Assembly (NCBI RefSeq): GCF_001463765.1
Contig: NZ_BBWK01000017.1
Location: 1 to 64,000 of the forward strand
From: Aureimonas sp. AU4
Lineage (GTDB): Bacteria > Pseudomonadota > Alphaproteobacteria > Rhizobiales > Rhizobiaceae
DNA: 64,000 nucleotides
Direction of reading: 5' to 3'
This document shows, one piece after another, positions 1-11,486 of the stretch. The notes under the pieces were generated by a model, which had not been told where the DNA came from, did no database searches, and saw nothing but the letters and a program-made list of their open reading frames with translations. The translations under genes were made by a program, and so were the position numbers. Numbering within the stretch: position 1 is the first letter of the stretch; the number at the start of each line of letters is the position of its first letter.

Positions 1-294
1 GATATGATCCGTCACGTCAGTCCCTCCCCGCTTGCCGGCCGGATCGATCCGCCGCTGGATCGGACTGGTTCGGCGGGACGAAGGCGTCCCGCGCGCGGCT
101 GTTCAAGAGGCGACATGATTAGTCCGCGGCCCGGCGGGCGTCCAGCCGCGCCACTTCATCATGCGGCAAGAGAGTTGAGGAACTGTGGCGCGGCGGCCAC
201 TCCCGCTGTTGCCAGCCGGCCTCGCCCTCCCCTATTGAAGAGAGCCGCGCCAGAGCCCATGTCGGACCGCGACCCACAAGCCGAGTGCCATCCC

Positions 295-1275
295 ATGACC
301 CAGCGTCATTCCAGCGTCCTCGTGATCGGCTCCGGCCCCGCCGGCTACACGGCCGCGATCTACGCCGCCCGCGCCATGATGAAGCCGCTGCTCGTCGCCG
401 GGCTGCAGGAGGGTGGCCAGCTCACGATCACCTCCGACGTCGAGAACTATCCGGGCTACCGCGATCCGGTGGCCGGACCGTTCCTGATGGAGGAGATGAA
501 GAACCAAGCGCTCAACGTCGGCGCCGAGATGGCCTCCGATCTCATCGTCGAGGCCGACCTCTCGGTGCGCCCCTTCCGCTTCCGGGGCGACTCCGGCACC
601 ACCTACACGGCGGACGCCGTGATCATCGCGACCGGCGCGCAGGCCCGCTGGCTCGGCCTCGACAGCGAGGCCGCCTTCCAGGGCTTCGGCGTCTCGGCCT
701 GCGCGACCTGCGACGGCTTCTTCTATCGCGGCAAGGACGTGGTGGTGGTGGGCGGCGGCAACACCGCCGTCGAGGAGGCGCTGTACCTGTCGCATATCGC
801 GAAGAGCGTCACCGTGGTCCATCGGCGCGACCAGTTCCGCGCCGAGCGCATCATGCAGAACCGCCTGTTCGCCAAGGACAACGTGCGCGTCGTCTGGAAC
901 GCGGAAGTGGCCGAGGTTCTCGGCGAGACGGTGCCGCACAAGTCCGTGACAGGCGTTCGCCTGCGCGACCGCGAGACAGGCGAGCTCAGCGACCTCGCCG
1001 CCCACGGCGTCTTCGTCGCGATCGGCCATGCGCCCGCCACGCAGGTCTTCGGCGACCAGCTGCGCAAGAAGGATGGCGACTACCTCTGGGTCGAGCCGGG
1101 CACGACGCGCACGTCCGTCGAGGGCGTGTTCGCGGCCGGCGACGTCGCCGACGACGTCTACCGCCAGGCGGTGACGGCGGCGGGGCTCGGCTGCATGGCG
1201 GCGCTGGAGGCCGAGCGCTGGCTCGCCTCGCAGATCGTGGTGCACGGGGACGGCGTTCGCGAGGCCGCCGAGTAG
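295..1275 (+). CDS. trxB: thioredoxin-disulfide reductase
   Basis: Cytoplasmic FAD enzyme that passes electrons from NADPH to thioredoxin. From this start the protein is 326 aa, close to the usual 320 or so. The FAD glycine motif GSGPAG lies at residues 12-17, the redox-active CATC at 136-139 and the NADPH motif GGGNTA at about 153-158; the C-terminal FAAGDV motif is present. The frame stays open far upstream, but that part has no conserved features. ATG 259 (12 codons earlier) is the alternative start; neither start has a strong ribosome binding site. The LysR gene lsrB follows after 33 bp, so the two are probably co-transcribed, as in other Rhizobiales. The identity is clear; only the start is uncertain. 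Confidence 0.95.
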   Translation: MTQRHSSVLVIGSGPAGYTAAIYAARAMMKPLLVAGLQEGGQLTITSDVENYPGYRDPVAGPFLMEEMKNQALNVGAEMASDLIVEADLSVRPFRFRGDSGTTYTADAVIIATGAQARWLGLDSEAAFQGFGVSACATCDGFFYRGKDVVVVGGGNTAVEEALYLSHIAKSVTVVHRRDQFRAERIMQNRLFAKDNVRVVWNAEVAEVLGETVPHKSVTGVRLRDRETGELSDLAAHGVFVAIGHAPATQVFGDQLRKKDGDYLWVEPGTTRTSVEGVFAAGDVADDVYRQAVTAAGLGCMAALEAERWLASQIVVHGDGVREAAE

Positions 1276-1308
1276 CATTCGTCTCGAAGGGGGAGGACGG
1301 GGCGGACG

Positions 1309-2205
1309 ATGGCGCTCGACTGGGACAAGCTGCGCATCTTTCACGCCGCCGCCGAGGCCGGCTCCTTCACCCATGCCGCCAACACGCTGAACCTGTCGCA
1401 GTCGGCCATCTCGCGACAGGTCGCGGCGCTGGAGCAGGAGATCGGCGCGCCGCTCTTCCACCGCCATGCGCGCGGCCTCGTCCTGTCGGAGCCGGGCGAG
1501 CTTCTCTACCAGACCGCCAGCGACGTCCTGCGCCAGCTGGAAACGGTGCGCATGCAGCTCACCGAGACGCGCGAGAAGCCGACCGGCAAGCTGCGCGTCA
1601 CCACCACGGTGGGCCTGGGCTCCGGCTGGCTGACGCAGCGCGCCCAGGAGTTCCTGGAGCTCTATCCCGAGCTCGAGCTCCAGCTCGTCTTCGACAACGA
1701 GGAGATCGACCTCACCATGCGAAAGGCGGACTGCGCGATCCGCCTGCGCCAGCCGCAGCAGCCCGACCTCATCCAGCGCCGCCTCTTCACGGTGCATCTG
1801 CACGTCTACGCGGCGCCGAGCTACCTCGCGCGCTTCGGCACCCCCCAGACCACCGACGACCTCGAGCGTCACCGCATCATCACCTTCGGCGAGCCCGCGC
1901 CCAACTACCTCCGGAACCTCAACGCGCTGGAGACGGCGGGCCTGCCCGACGGGCAGAGCCGCCAGCCGATCCTCCAGATCAACAACCTGATGGCGATGAA
2001 GTCGGCGATCGAGCGCGGTATCGGGCTGGCCCTCCTGCCGGACTACATGATCGACAAGGACACCTCGCTGGTGCAGGTCCTGCCGGAACTGAACCTCGCC
2101 TCGTTCGACACCTACCTCTGCTATCCTGAGCAGCTGCGCGACGCGGCCAAGCTCAAGGTCTTCCGCGACTTCCTGATCGGCAAGGCGCGGACCTGGTCCT
2201 ACTGA
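1309..2205 (+). CDS. lsrB: LysR-type regulator, LsrB/VtlR orthologue
   Basis: LysR-family transcription factor of 298 aa: N-terminal winged helix-turn-helix (about residues 5-65) and a C-terminal effector domain (about 92-295). The opening MALDWDKLR and the position directly after trxB match LsrB of rhizobia, called VtlR in Brucella. That regulator controls envelope and oxidative-stress functions and, in Brucella and Agrobacterium, activates AbcR small RNAs. Only two cysteines are present (C142 and C271), although redox control of Sinorhizobium LsrB has been linked to cysteines. A possible AbcR-type RNA lies about 120 bp downstream. Orthology rests on recalled sequence similarity and synteny. 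Confidence 0.88.
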   Translation: MALDWDKLRIFHAAAEAGSFTHAANTLNLSQSAISRQVAALEQEIGAPLFHRHARGLVLSEPGELLYQTASDVLRQLETVRMQLTETREKPTGKLRVTTTVGLGSGWLTQRAQEFLELYPELELQLVFDNEEIDLTMRKADCAIRLRQPQQPDLIQRRLFTVHLHVYAAPSYLARFGTPQTTDDLERHRIITFGEPAPNYLRNLNALETAGLPDGQSRQPILQINNLMAMKSAIERGIGLALLPDYMIDKDTSLVQVLPELNLASFDTYLCYPEQLRDAAKLKVFRDFLIGKARTWSY

Positions 2206-2319
2206 AGACCCGAGGGCCTCGCGCGAACGCACGCTGCGCGGGCGGGTTCCATGCAGTCCGCACATGCGCGCCCCGCATCGGGCGCACTGGTCGCCAGGAT
2301 CGCCGCGCCTAGCTGGAAC

Positions 2320-2438
2320 CGGAGTCGGAAGGGTCAGCCATTCTCCTCCCGGGCGCCCGCCCCCGATTGTTTCCTCCCAAGGGGTCCTCGCGGACCCTCA
2401 CTTTCCGGCCGGGTCTCGCGAGGGCACCCGGCTTTTTT
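2320..2438 (+). ncRNA. candidate AbcR/alpha-r15-like small RNA
   Basis: In the gap after lsrB there are two pyrimidine-rich anti-Shine-Dalgarno motifs, TTCTCCTCCC (2341-2350) and GTTTCCTCCC (2369-2378). A 7-bp hairpin follows (stems ggggtcc/ggaccct around 2381-2398), then a strong intrinsic terminator. This order of two CUCCC motifs, a hairpin and a terminator resembles the AbcR (alpha-r15) sRNAs of Rhizobiales, which block translation of ABC-transporter mRNAs. The 5' end is a guess because no clear promoter is visible. The alternative is that this is only the 3' UTR and terminator of lsrB. Confidence 0.42.
2408..2438 (+). terminator. intrinsic terminator after lsrB / candidate sRNA
   Basis: Perfect 7-bp stem gccgggt (2408-2414) with acccggc (2426-2432), containing an inner ctcg/cgag pairing and followed by six T (2433-2438). 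Confidence 0.85.
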
Positions 2439-2485
2439 CTGGCGGCCCGGGCGTGGCTGCCTGCTCCCGCGCTGCGCCGAAACGT

Positions 2486-2540
2486 CGTCGCGACGGCGTC
2501 GCGACGGAAAACTTCGCTTCGTAAGTCTTCCTGATATACT
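2486..2540 (+). promoter_or_regulatory. tandem palindromes and promoter upstream of the phosphoesterase gene
   Basis: Two copies of the palindrome cgtcgcgacg (2486-2495 and 2497-2506) lie 11 bp apart, about one helical turn. They precede a plausible promoter, TTCGCT (2513-2518), 16 bp, TATACT (2535-2540), in an AT-rich patch. This could be an operator for a dimeric regulator. The rest of the gap 2206-2728 shows nothing beyond the candidate sRNA. Confidence 0.4.
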
Positions 2541-2728
2541 TTGAAAATACTGTAAAAACTTCTCGCGCATCTCTTCCTCAAGGGAACCCGGAGGCGCGAA
2601 CGGGCGCTATAGGCACACCTCACGGAGCCGTGAGGCGCAGACCCAACAAGCGATTCCGACACCGCGTCGGCGCGCCTCCCCTCGGCCGCGGCCCGCGTTC
2701 GTCGGCTTGCCGGAAAGGAACGTTCCCC

Positions 2729-3847
2729 ATGCTGCGCTGGCTGCAGTTCGGCGACCTTCATGCCTGCGAGGGCGACGACTGGGAGAGCCTCGGGCGCTTC
2801 CGTCAACTCGTCGACGAGGCCAACCGAGATTTCTCGGATCGGATCGACTTCGCCGTGCTGCCGGGCGACAACGCCAACCATGCGACACCCGAGCAGTTCC
2901 GGCGCGTGGCCGAGACCGGACGGCAGCTTCAGGCGCCGCTCCACGTCCTGCCGGGCGACCACGACTTCGAGGCGGGGCATCTCGACGACTTCCGCGCGCT
3001 GCTCGCGCCCGAGTCCCTGCCGCGGGCGCAGATGCACGGCGACACGCGCGTCGTCTTCCTCGACATCGTCAGCGCCGGCTCGGGCGGGCCGGACTTCCGC
3101 CTCGGGCGCGAGCAGACCGCCTGGCTGCGGCGCACGCTGGCCGACACGGCCGCCGCGCGGCGCACGGTGGTCTTCATGCACGCCTTTCCGGGCGACCTGC
3201 GCGAGGGCGGCGACGAGGTGGCCGCGCTCTTTGCGTCGGGCGGCGTCGCCTATGTCGGCACCGGCCACACCCACTACAACGATCTCCTGAACGACGGCCA
3301 CGTCGTCTACGGCGCGACGCGCTCCACCGGCGAGATCGAGGAGGGCGCGCCCGGCTTCTCCGTTTCGGCGCTCGACGGCGACGTCCTGTCCTGGCGCTTC
3401 CGCGAGATGGGCCATCACGGCCCCTTCGTGCTCGTGACGTCGCCTTGCGACACGCGGCTCGTCACCGATCCTCAGTCGCGCAGCCAGGTTCCGGACGGCG
3501 CGATCGAGGTTCGGGCCGAGGTGTTCGCGGCGGGCGAGGCCCCCAGCGTCACCGCGCGTCTGGGCGACGGGCGCGGGATCGAGCTGTCGCGCGGCGACGA
3601 GGGAACATGGCACGGCCGCCTCGACGGCGTGCCCGACGGGCTGCACCGGCTCACCGTCACCGCCCGCAGCGCGGCCGGCGAGACCGACAGCGACACGGTG
3701 GACGTGCTTCTGCGGGGCGCGCGAGAGCGGCCCAAGCGCGGTGCGGCGATCGCGCTCGGGCGTGACGTCCATTCGGTGCGCAACTGGCCCGGGAAGGGCA
3801 TTCCGGGCGGCCGGCTCGGGCCCAACGCCAACGGGCGCAAGTGGTAG
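2729..3847 (+). CDS. calcineurin-like metallophosphoesterase with C-terminal beta-sandwich domain
   Basis: Predicted cytoplasmic metal-dependent phosphoesterase of 372 aa. The metal-binding motifs occur in the family order: GDLH (8-11), GDNAN (46-50), GDHD in place of GNHD (76-79), H151 in MHAF, and GHTH (179-182). This is the class III / CpdA-like layout, used on cyclic nucleotides or phosphodiesters; the substrate cannot be read from sequence. Residues from about 235 on look like a beta-rich, Ig-like domain, with no signal peptide. The ATG at 2729 has AAAGGA about 10 nt upstream and was preferred over the longer open frame. It converges on aatA, with a hairpin between. Confidence 0.85.
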   Translation: MLRWLQFGDLHACEGDDWESLGRFRQLVDEANRDFSDRIDFAVLPGDNANHATPEQFRRVAETGRQLQAPLHVLPGDHDFEAGHLDDFRALLAPESLPRAQMHGDTRVVFLDIVSAGSGGPDFRLGREQTAWLRRTLADTAAARRTVVFMHAFPGDLREGGDEVAALFASGGVAYVGTGHTHYNDLLNDGHVVYGATRSTGEIEEGAPGFSVSALDGDVLSWRFREMGHHGPFVLVTSPCDTRLVTDPQSRSQVPDGAIEVRAEVFAAGEAPSVTARLGDGRGIELSRGDEGTWHGRLDGVPDGLHRLTVTARSAAGETDSDTVDVLLRGARERPKRGAAIALGRDVHSVRNWPGKGIPGGRLGPNANGRKW

Positions 3848-3853
3848 CAATGA

Positions 3854-3879
3854 CGCCGGGGCACGCGGTGGCCCCGGCG
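3854..3879. terminator. hairpin between convergent genes
   Basis: Perfect 9-bp stem cgccggggc (3854-3862) with gccccggcg (3871-3879) between two convergent stop codons. There is no long T-run on either strand, so the terminator call is moderate. Confidence 0.5.
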
Positions 3880-3893
3880 CGAGGCGTCTCGTT

Positions 3894-5195
<1,302 letters not shown>

Positions 5196-5345
5196 CTAGT
5201 CCCGGCCTGTGTGCGATGCAAGAAGCCGGGCGCCCGTGGCGCGATGCATCAGAATCGCTGATGGGCGCGCGCACGAAACGGAATTGGCGCGCCCCGCCGC
5301 GATGGGGCAAAGGCTCAGGTCCGACGCCACGACGAGGAACGCCTC

Positions 5346-5957
5346 ATGCGCTACGTGATCCACGGCATGATCGACAGCGGCAACTGCTGGAAGCCGCGCC
5401 TCCTGTGCCACCTTCTCGGCCTTCCCTTCGAGCACCGCGAGGTGTCGACCCGCGACGGCTCGACCCGCACGCCGGAGTTTCTCGCGCGCAACCCCGCTGG
5501 CCAGTGTCCCCTCCTGGAACTGCCCGACGGCCGCGTCCTGCCCGAGTCCGACGCCATCCTCGTGTATCTGGCGGATGGCACGCCTTTCCTGCCCGAGGAG
5601 CGCTTCGCGCGGGCCCGCACGCTGGCCTGGATGTTCTTCGAGCAGAACGCGCACGAGGTCTCGGTCGCGGTGCGCCGGGCGCTCACCGTCTATCCCGAGC
5701 GCGCTCCCCAGGCGACGCCGGAGCGCATGGCGCTTCTGCTGCGCAACGGCGAGGCGGCGCTCGCCACGATGGAGCGGCACCTGTCCGGCGCCCCGTTCTT
5801 CGGCGGCGAGCGGCCGAGCGTCGCCGACGTCGCGCTCTATCCCTACACGGCGACCGCGCGCGAAGGCGGCTTCGACCTTGCCCCCCTGCCCGCCGTGCGC
5901 GAGTGGCTGGCGCGGATCGCCGACCTGCCGGGCTACCGGCCGCGCGAGGCGGTCTAG
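5346..5957 (+). CDS. glutathione S-transferase family protein
   Basis: Cytosolic GST-fold protein of 203 aa. The N-terminal thioredoxin-like domain (about 1-78) contains the cis-Pro/Ser glutathione-binding region around QCPLLELPDG and LPESDAIL. The helical C-terminal domain (about 85-203) has the usual FFGGERPSVADVALYPY segment. Residues 10-15 (DSGNCW) carry the likely Ser/Cys activating residue, so a beta- or theta-like class is possible; substrate unknown. ATG 5346 follows GAGGAA closely. A single-gene unit ending just before a shared hairpin. Confidence 0.85.
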   Translation: MRYVIHGMIDSGNCWKPRLLCHLLGLPFEHREVSTRDGSTRTPEFLARNPAGQCPLLELPDGRVLPESDAILVYLADGTPFLPEERFARARTLAWMFFEQNAHEVSVAVRRALTVYPERAPQATPERMALLLRNGEAALATMERHLSGAPFFGGERPSVADVALYPYTATAREGGFDLAPLPAVREWLARIADLPGYRPREAV

Positions 5958-5963
5958 ACACGA

Positions 5964-5997
5964 AAAAGCCCGCCCCGACGATGCGGAGCGGGCCCTT
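5964..5997 (-). terminator. intrinsic terminator for the PRC-barrel gene
   Basis: Stem gcccgc (5968-5973) with gcgggc (5988-5993). Read on the minus strand it is followed by five T, so it ends the transcript coming from 6500. It may also stop the GST transcript. Confidence 0.75.
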
Positions 5998-6014
5998 GAT
6001 GCGTGCCGGCGCGA

Positions 6015-6500
6015 TCAGTCGTCGAGGCCGAGGGCCTTGAGGTCGGTGGCGGGCGCCGAGGTCAGCGTCTCGCGGGTCAGGCTCGGCGCATTGACGCGCA
6101 GGTCGTCGCCGTCCATCGCCAGCTGCATCGACTTCCAGTTCACGAGGACGTCCTTCTCGCCGATGCCGAGGAAGCCGCCGACCTCGACGACCACGGCCTG
6201 GATCGAGCCGTCCGCGTTGACGATGAAGTCCTCGATCTCGCCGATCTTCTCGTTGTTGGCGCCGTAGACGTCCTTGTCGTCCAGCTCGCCCGTGCGGAAG
6301 TAGGTCGGCATCGCGCCGGCCGTCGGCGGCGTCAGGGTCACGAAGTCGCCGCCGGTTGCGGTCGCGGCGGGCGCCATGCCCGTGGTCGCGGGCGCCGCGG
6401 TCGTCGTGGCGGGCGCGGTCGTCGTCGCGGGCGTGGTCTGGGCGAGGGCGGCGCCGGTGGCGGCGAGCGAGGCGAGGGCGACGAGGGCGAGACGCTTCAT
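6015..6500 (-). CDS. exported PRC-barrel domain protein
   Basis: 161-aa protein with a Sec signal peptide (about residues 1-21, ending in AQ), an Ala/Thr-rich linker (about 22-50) and a PRC-barrel domain (about 60-140, with EKIGEIEDFIVNADG and GEKDVLVNW). PRC-barrels are small beta-barrels used in envelope and ribosome-associated proteins; no enzyme activity is expected. The start was placed at ATG 6500 because the signal peptide begins there; the longer open frame is not conserved-looking. An EcfG-like promoter lies about 65-90 bp upstream, which suggests general-stress control. Confidence 0.85.
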   Translation of the reverse strand: MKRLALVALASLAATGAALAQTTPATTTAPATTTAAPATTGMAPAATATGGDFVTLTPPTAGAMPTYFRTGELDDKDVYGANNEKIGEIEDFIVNADGSIQAVVVEVGGFLGIGEKDVLVNWKSMQLAMDGDDLRVNAPSLTRETLTSAPATDLKALGLDD

Positions 6501-6565
6501 GATACGATCCTTGAACACTGAGTTGGTCGAGGCCGGCCGCCGGAGCGGCCCGCCTTCCCGTCCCA

Positions 6566-6591
6566 AAGGCTGCGACAATCTGTTCGGTTCC
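6566..6591 (-). promoter_or_regulatory. EcfG-like promoter of the PRC-barrel gene
   Basis: Read on the minus strand: GGAAC (6591-6587), 17 bp, CCTT (6569-6566). The alphaproteobacterial general-stress consensus is GGAAC-N16/17-CGTT; one mismatch, in the -10. Confidence 0.45.
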
Positions 6592-6697
6592 CTCTTCCGG
6601 AGCGCAAACCCGCAGCCGGGCCGCGCTTGCGGTCGCCACCCCGGCTGCGGCAAGCTGCCGAACCCTTCCGCTTCGCGACCCTGCAAGGACACGCCGC

Positions 6698-7111
6698 TTG
6701 ACCCCGGACGATACCGAAGACCAGCCCAGCGGCGACCTGACGATCCGCGTCCAGGCCATGCCCGCCGACATGAACGCGGCGGGCGACGTCTTCGGCGGAT
6801 GGGTCATGGCGCAGATGGACCTGGCGGCGGGCATCCGGGGCGCCGAGCGCGCGGGCGGGCGCGTCGTCACGGCGGCGGTGGAGACGCTGGCCTTCCGGCG
6901 CCCGGTGCATGTGGGCGACACGCTCTGCGTCTACACGCGGGTGGAGCATGTCGGCCGCACCTCGATCCGCATCCGCGCCGAGGCCTGGGCGCGGCGCTAC
7001 CTGCGGCCCGTGCGCGAGAAGGTCACCGAGGGCGTCTTCGTGATGGTGCATCTCGACGCCGCCGGTCGCCCGGCCGCCGTCGGAGCGGCTCCGCCCCCGA
7101 TCGCGCCCTGA
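6698..7111 (+). CDS. acyl-CoA thioesterase, YciA-type hotdog fold
   Basis: 137-aa single hotdog domain. Motifs NAAGDVFGGWVMAQMDLAAG (about 26-45) and RVVTAAVETLAF match the YciA/BACH acyl-CoA thioesterase family, which hydrolyses short- and medium-chain acyl-CoA in the cytoplasm; the Asp of the catalytic GD is present. The start is TTG at 6698, supported by AAGGA eight bases upstream; no ATG fits. The last 15 residues are Ala/Pro-rich. It converges on the cyclase gene. Confidence 0.88.
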   Translation: MTPDDTEDQPSGDLTIRVQAMPADMNAAGDVFGGWVMAQMDLAAGIRGAERAGGRVVTAAVETLAFRRPVHVGDTLCVYTRVEHVGRTSIRIRAEAWARRYLRPVREKVTEGVFVMVHLDAAGRPAAVGAAPPPIAP

Positions 7112-7129
7112 GAACCGGCGGGCTCGGCG

Positions 7130-8098
7130 TCACCCGGCTTCGCCTCGAGCAAGCGCGGGGGCCTCGAAGCGATCGTCCGACGCCACGACGTGTAGGCGGT
7201 CGCGACCGTTCTCCTTGGCGCGGTAGAGGCCGAGATCGGCACGTCGCAGGACCTGGGCCTGCGTGTCCTTGCGCGAAACGTCGGTCACGCCTCCCGAGAC
7301 CGTGATCCTGCGCGCCGCAGGCCCCCGCAGGACGTCGAGGCCCCCGATCGCGGCCTGGAGCCGCCGCAGCGTCGACATCACGTCGTCGAACGGCTGCTGG
7401 GCGAAGAGGATCAGGAACTCCTCCCCGCCGACGCGCCCGAAGCCGTCCGTCAGCCGGAGGGTCCTTCGGACGGTCTGGGCGACCGCGACCAGGACGTCGT
7501 CGCCCGTCTGGTGTCCGCAGGCGTCGTTGATCGCCTTGAAGTGGTCGATGTCCAGGAGGCAGGCCCATCCCGCCTGCCCCTCGTCCAGCGCGGCCTGAAG
7601 CTGGCCGAGGACATGACGCCGGTTGGAGACGCCGGTCAGCTCGTCGGTGAACGACTGGCGCGACAGCTTGTCGTTCAGGAGCCGCAGATGGCGTTCGGAC
7701 ACGTTCAGCTGGGTCACGTCCGTGCCGACATAGAGGATCCAGCCGTCGTCGCGCCGGGTCTCGTTCACCCAGATGAAGCGGCCGCCGTGGAGATCGCTCT
7801 CGTAGGTGCGCTGGCGCGACTTGCCCCGGCGGGACCGGACCGAGGATATCCAGCTCTCGATATCGTCGGTCTCGATGACGGTGCCCCGGCGGGCCGCGAA
7901 GTTGCGGCGCATGAGCGTCTGCCAGTCGATCCGCTCGTCCGGCGCCAGGAAGTAGGCGGCGCGAAAGGCCTCGTTGGCGTAGCGCAGGATTTCGTCCCGG
8001 TCATAGAGGCCGACCAGCGCGACCGAATGGCGGAGCATGTCCAGAAGATCGGGGACGAGATCCTCCCGCGCCGCGTCGTCACGCTCGACCTCCTTCAT
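7130..8098 (-). CDS. PAS-GGDEF diguanylate cyclase
   Basis: Predicted soluble c-di-GMP synthase. A PAS sensor (about residues 20-140, numbered from the upstream ATG at 8131) is joined by a short helix to a GGDEF domain (about 160-320). The catalytic motif is GGEEF (235-239), an active variant. An RxxD product-inhibition site (RLTD, 226-229) lies five residues before it, so feedback inhibition is expected. No membrane segment. I prefer the ATG at 8098 because GGGGAC lies just upstream, whereas the ATG at 8131 has no ribosome binding site. The neighbouring gene is a globin chemoreceptor, but nothing shows they act together. Confidence 0.88.
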   Translation of the reverse strand: MKEVERDDAAREDLVPDLLDMLRHSVALVGLYDRDEILRYANEAFRAAYFLAPDERIDWQTLMRRNFAARRGTVIETDDIESWISSVRSRRGKSRQRTYESDLHGGRFIWVNETRRDDGWILYVGTDVTQLNVSERHLRLLNDKLSRQSFTDELTGVSNRRHVLGQLQAALDEGQAGWACLLDIDHFKAINDACGHQTGDDVLVAVAQTVRRTLRLTDGFGRVGGEEFLILFAQQPFDDVMSTLRRLQAAIGGLDVLRGPAARRITVSGGVTDVSRKDTQAQVLRRADLGLYRAKENGRDRLHVVASDDRFEAPALARGEAG

Positions 8099-8299
8099 CT
8101 GCAAGTCCCCGCGCGCCTCGAAGCCAGACATGTTGCGTGGAAAATCATGAACAAAGGCCCTTGAGCACGGCGCAGGTCTTGGCCCCGCATCGCCTTCCGT
8201 TCGGTCAGCGGCATAGGAGATCAGTCGATGCCGGGCTCGCGAGCGCCCCTCGCGCGCGCGTCGGGAGGGCGGGCTTCCTTCGTGCGGGCGCGCGGCGCC

Positions 8300-9427
8300 T
8301 CAGGCGGCGCGCGCCAGTCCGGGCCTCGCCGCGGCGGGTTTGGCCGTGGCGGCCGAACTCAGCATCTGGCCGGACTGGTCGAGCCGCTGCAGCACCTCGT
8401 TGATCTGCTCGGCGCCGACCGACTGCTCGCGGCAGGCCGCCGAGATTTCCGACACAAGCTCGGTGGTGCGCTTGATATGGGGCACCAGCGCCGCCAGGCT
8501 GTCGCCGGCCGCCTCGGAGGTGCGCAGCGTCTCGGCCGTCAGCGTCTCGATCTCGCTCGCCGCCCGCGCCGCCCGCTCGGCGAGCTTGCGCACCTCGCTC
8601 GCCACCACCGCGAAGCCCTTGCCGTGGGCCCCCGCCCGGGCCGCCTCGATCGCCGCGTTCAGCGCCAGGAGATCGGTCTGGCGCGCGATCTCCTGCACCA
8701 CCGAGACGCGCTCGGCGATGGTGCGCATCGCGCCGACCGACGCGGCGACCGCCTCGCCCCCCAGCGCCGCGCTGGTCGAGGCTTCCAGGGCCAGCTTCTC
8801 GGTGCGACCCGCGTTGTCGGCGTTCTGGCGGATGTTGGCGGTCATCTCCTCCATCGTCGAGGAGGCGTCGCCGAGCGAGCGGGCCTGCTCGTCGGCCAGA
8901 CGCTGACGCTCGGCGTCGAGCGTGGCCTTTTCCGCCTCCAGCGCCTCGAAATAGGTCGAGATGCCGAGATCCATGTCGAGAACCGCGAGCTTCACGAGCG
9001 TGCCGACGATCTGCGCCGCCTCGCGCGTGCGTCGACGCCCCCCGAGCCCCCGGCCCGCGAGGGCGGGAACCAGCTCGGCGATCATGGTCTCCAGGATCAA
9101 GGCGTAGCCGCCCAGATGCCAGCGCGGCTCGAGGCCGATGCGCGCATGGACGCGGCCGATGCGTTGGGCGTTCTCGGCATAGCCCGCGTCGATCGCGCCC
9201 GCCGCGATGCGGCTCCAGTGATCGCCCTGCGCGGCGCGCGCGGCGTCGAGCCGCTTGTCGTCGGGAAAGAAGCGGCGGACCTCGGGCGTCGCCTCGACCT
9301 GCGCGTAGAACGTGCCGAGCGCCCGTTCCACCGCGCGGCCCACGAGTTCGCGATGGGGCGCGAGCGCCGCCAGGGACTCGGGCCCGATGCCGAGGAAGTC
9401 GAGACGCTCTTGAAAGGACCTGTCCAT
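8300..9427 (-). CDS. globin-coupled methyl-accepting chemotaxis transducer (HemAT-like)
   Basis: Soluble aerotaxis-type receptor of 375 aa. The N-terminal globin-sensor domain (about 1-165) has a likely proximal haem ligand H94 in [15 protein letters not shown] coiled coil and a cytoplasmic MCP signalling domain (about 180-355) follow, with the conserved hairpin around [10 protein letters not shown] near residues 260-270. No transmembrane segment, as in HemAT. Expected to bind O2 through haem and signal to CheA/CheW, which are not in this window. An ATG nine codons upstream (9454) is the alternative start. Confidence 0.9.
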   Translation of the reverse strand: MDRSFQERLDFLGIGPESLAALAPHRELVGRAVERALGTFYAQVEATPEVRRFFPDDKRLDAARAAQGDHWSRIAAGAIDAGYAENAQRIGRVHARIGLEPRWHLGGYALILETMIAELVPALAGRGLGGRRRTREAAQIVGTLVKLAVLDMDLGISTYFEALEAEKATLDAERQRLADEQARSLGDASSTMEEMTANIRQNADNAGRTEKLALEASTSAALGGEAVAASVGAMRTIAERVSVVQEIARQTDLLALNAAIEAARAGAHGKGFAVVASEVRKLAERAARAASEIETLTAETLRTSEAAGDSLAALVPHIKRTTELVSEISAACREQSVGAEQINEVLQRLDQSGQMLSSAATAKPAAARPGLARAA

Positions 9428-9664
9428 CGCCGTCGCCGCCGTTCCTGCGCGCATGATTGCCGTGCCAAGGATGAAGGCGCACCGTGAAGCAGCCGCTAAG
9501 GGTCTCTTCGGGACGATTACTTAGACGCCCTTCCCCACCCGACGCGTCGGATCGCGGCGGCGGTCCATTGTGGACAAGCACGGTCAGGAAGGGGCAAATG
9601 CGCCGTGGCTCCCCCGCGTGCGCCGCCTCCCCGCGCCGCCCGCCCTCCAGCGAAATGCCTGCCG

Positions 9665-11428
<1,764 letters not shown>

Positions 11429-11439
11429 TCACGAAAGGG

Positions 11440-11472
11440 AAAGGCCGGCGCCCCTGCGAGCGCCGGCCTTTT
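11440..11472. terminator. bidirectional intrinsic terminator
   Basis: Stem aaaggccggcgc (11440-11451) with gcgccggcctttt (11460-11472), ending in T on the plus strand and starting with A, so it can serve both convergent genes. Confidence 0.85.
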
Positions 11473-11486
11473 CTTGCTCTACGCCC

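Noticed and set aside
4-294. Open frame extending trxB upstream by about 97 codons
   Set aside because: The added residues are Pro/Arg-rich with no conserved motif; TrxB length and FAD motif position fit the 295 start. Long chance frames are expected at this GC.
8132-8299. Search for a small gene or RNA between the cyclase and chemoreceptor genes
   Set aside because: No start with a ribosome site, no terminator-like hairpin and no recognisable motif.
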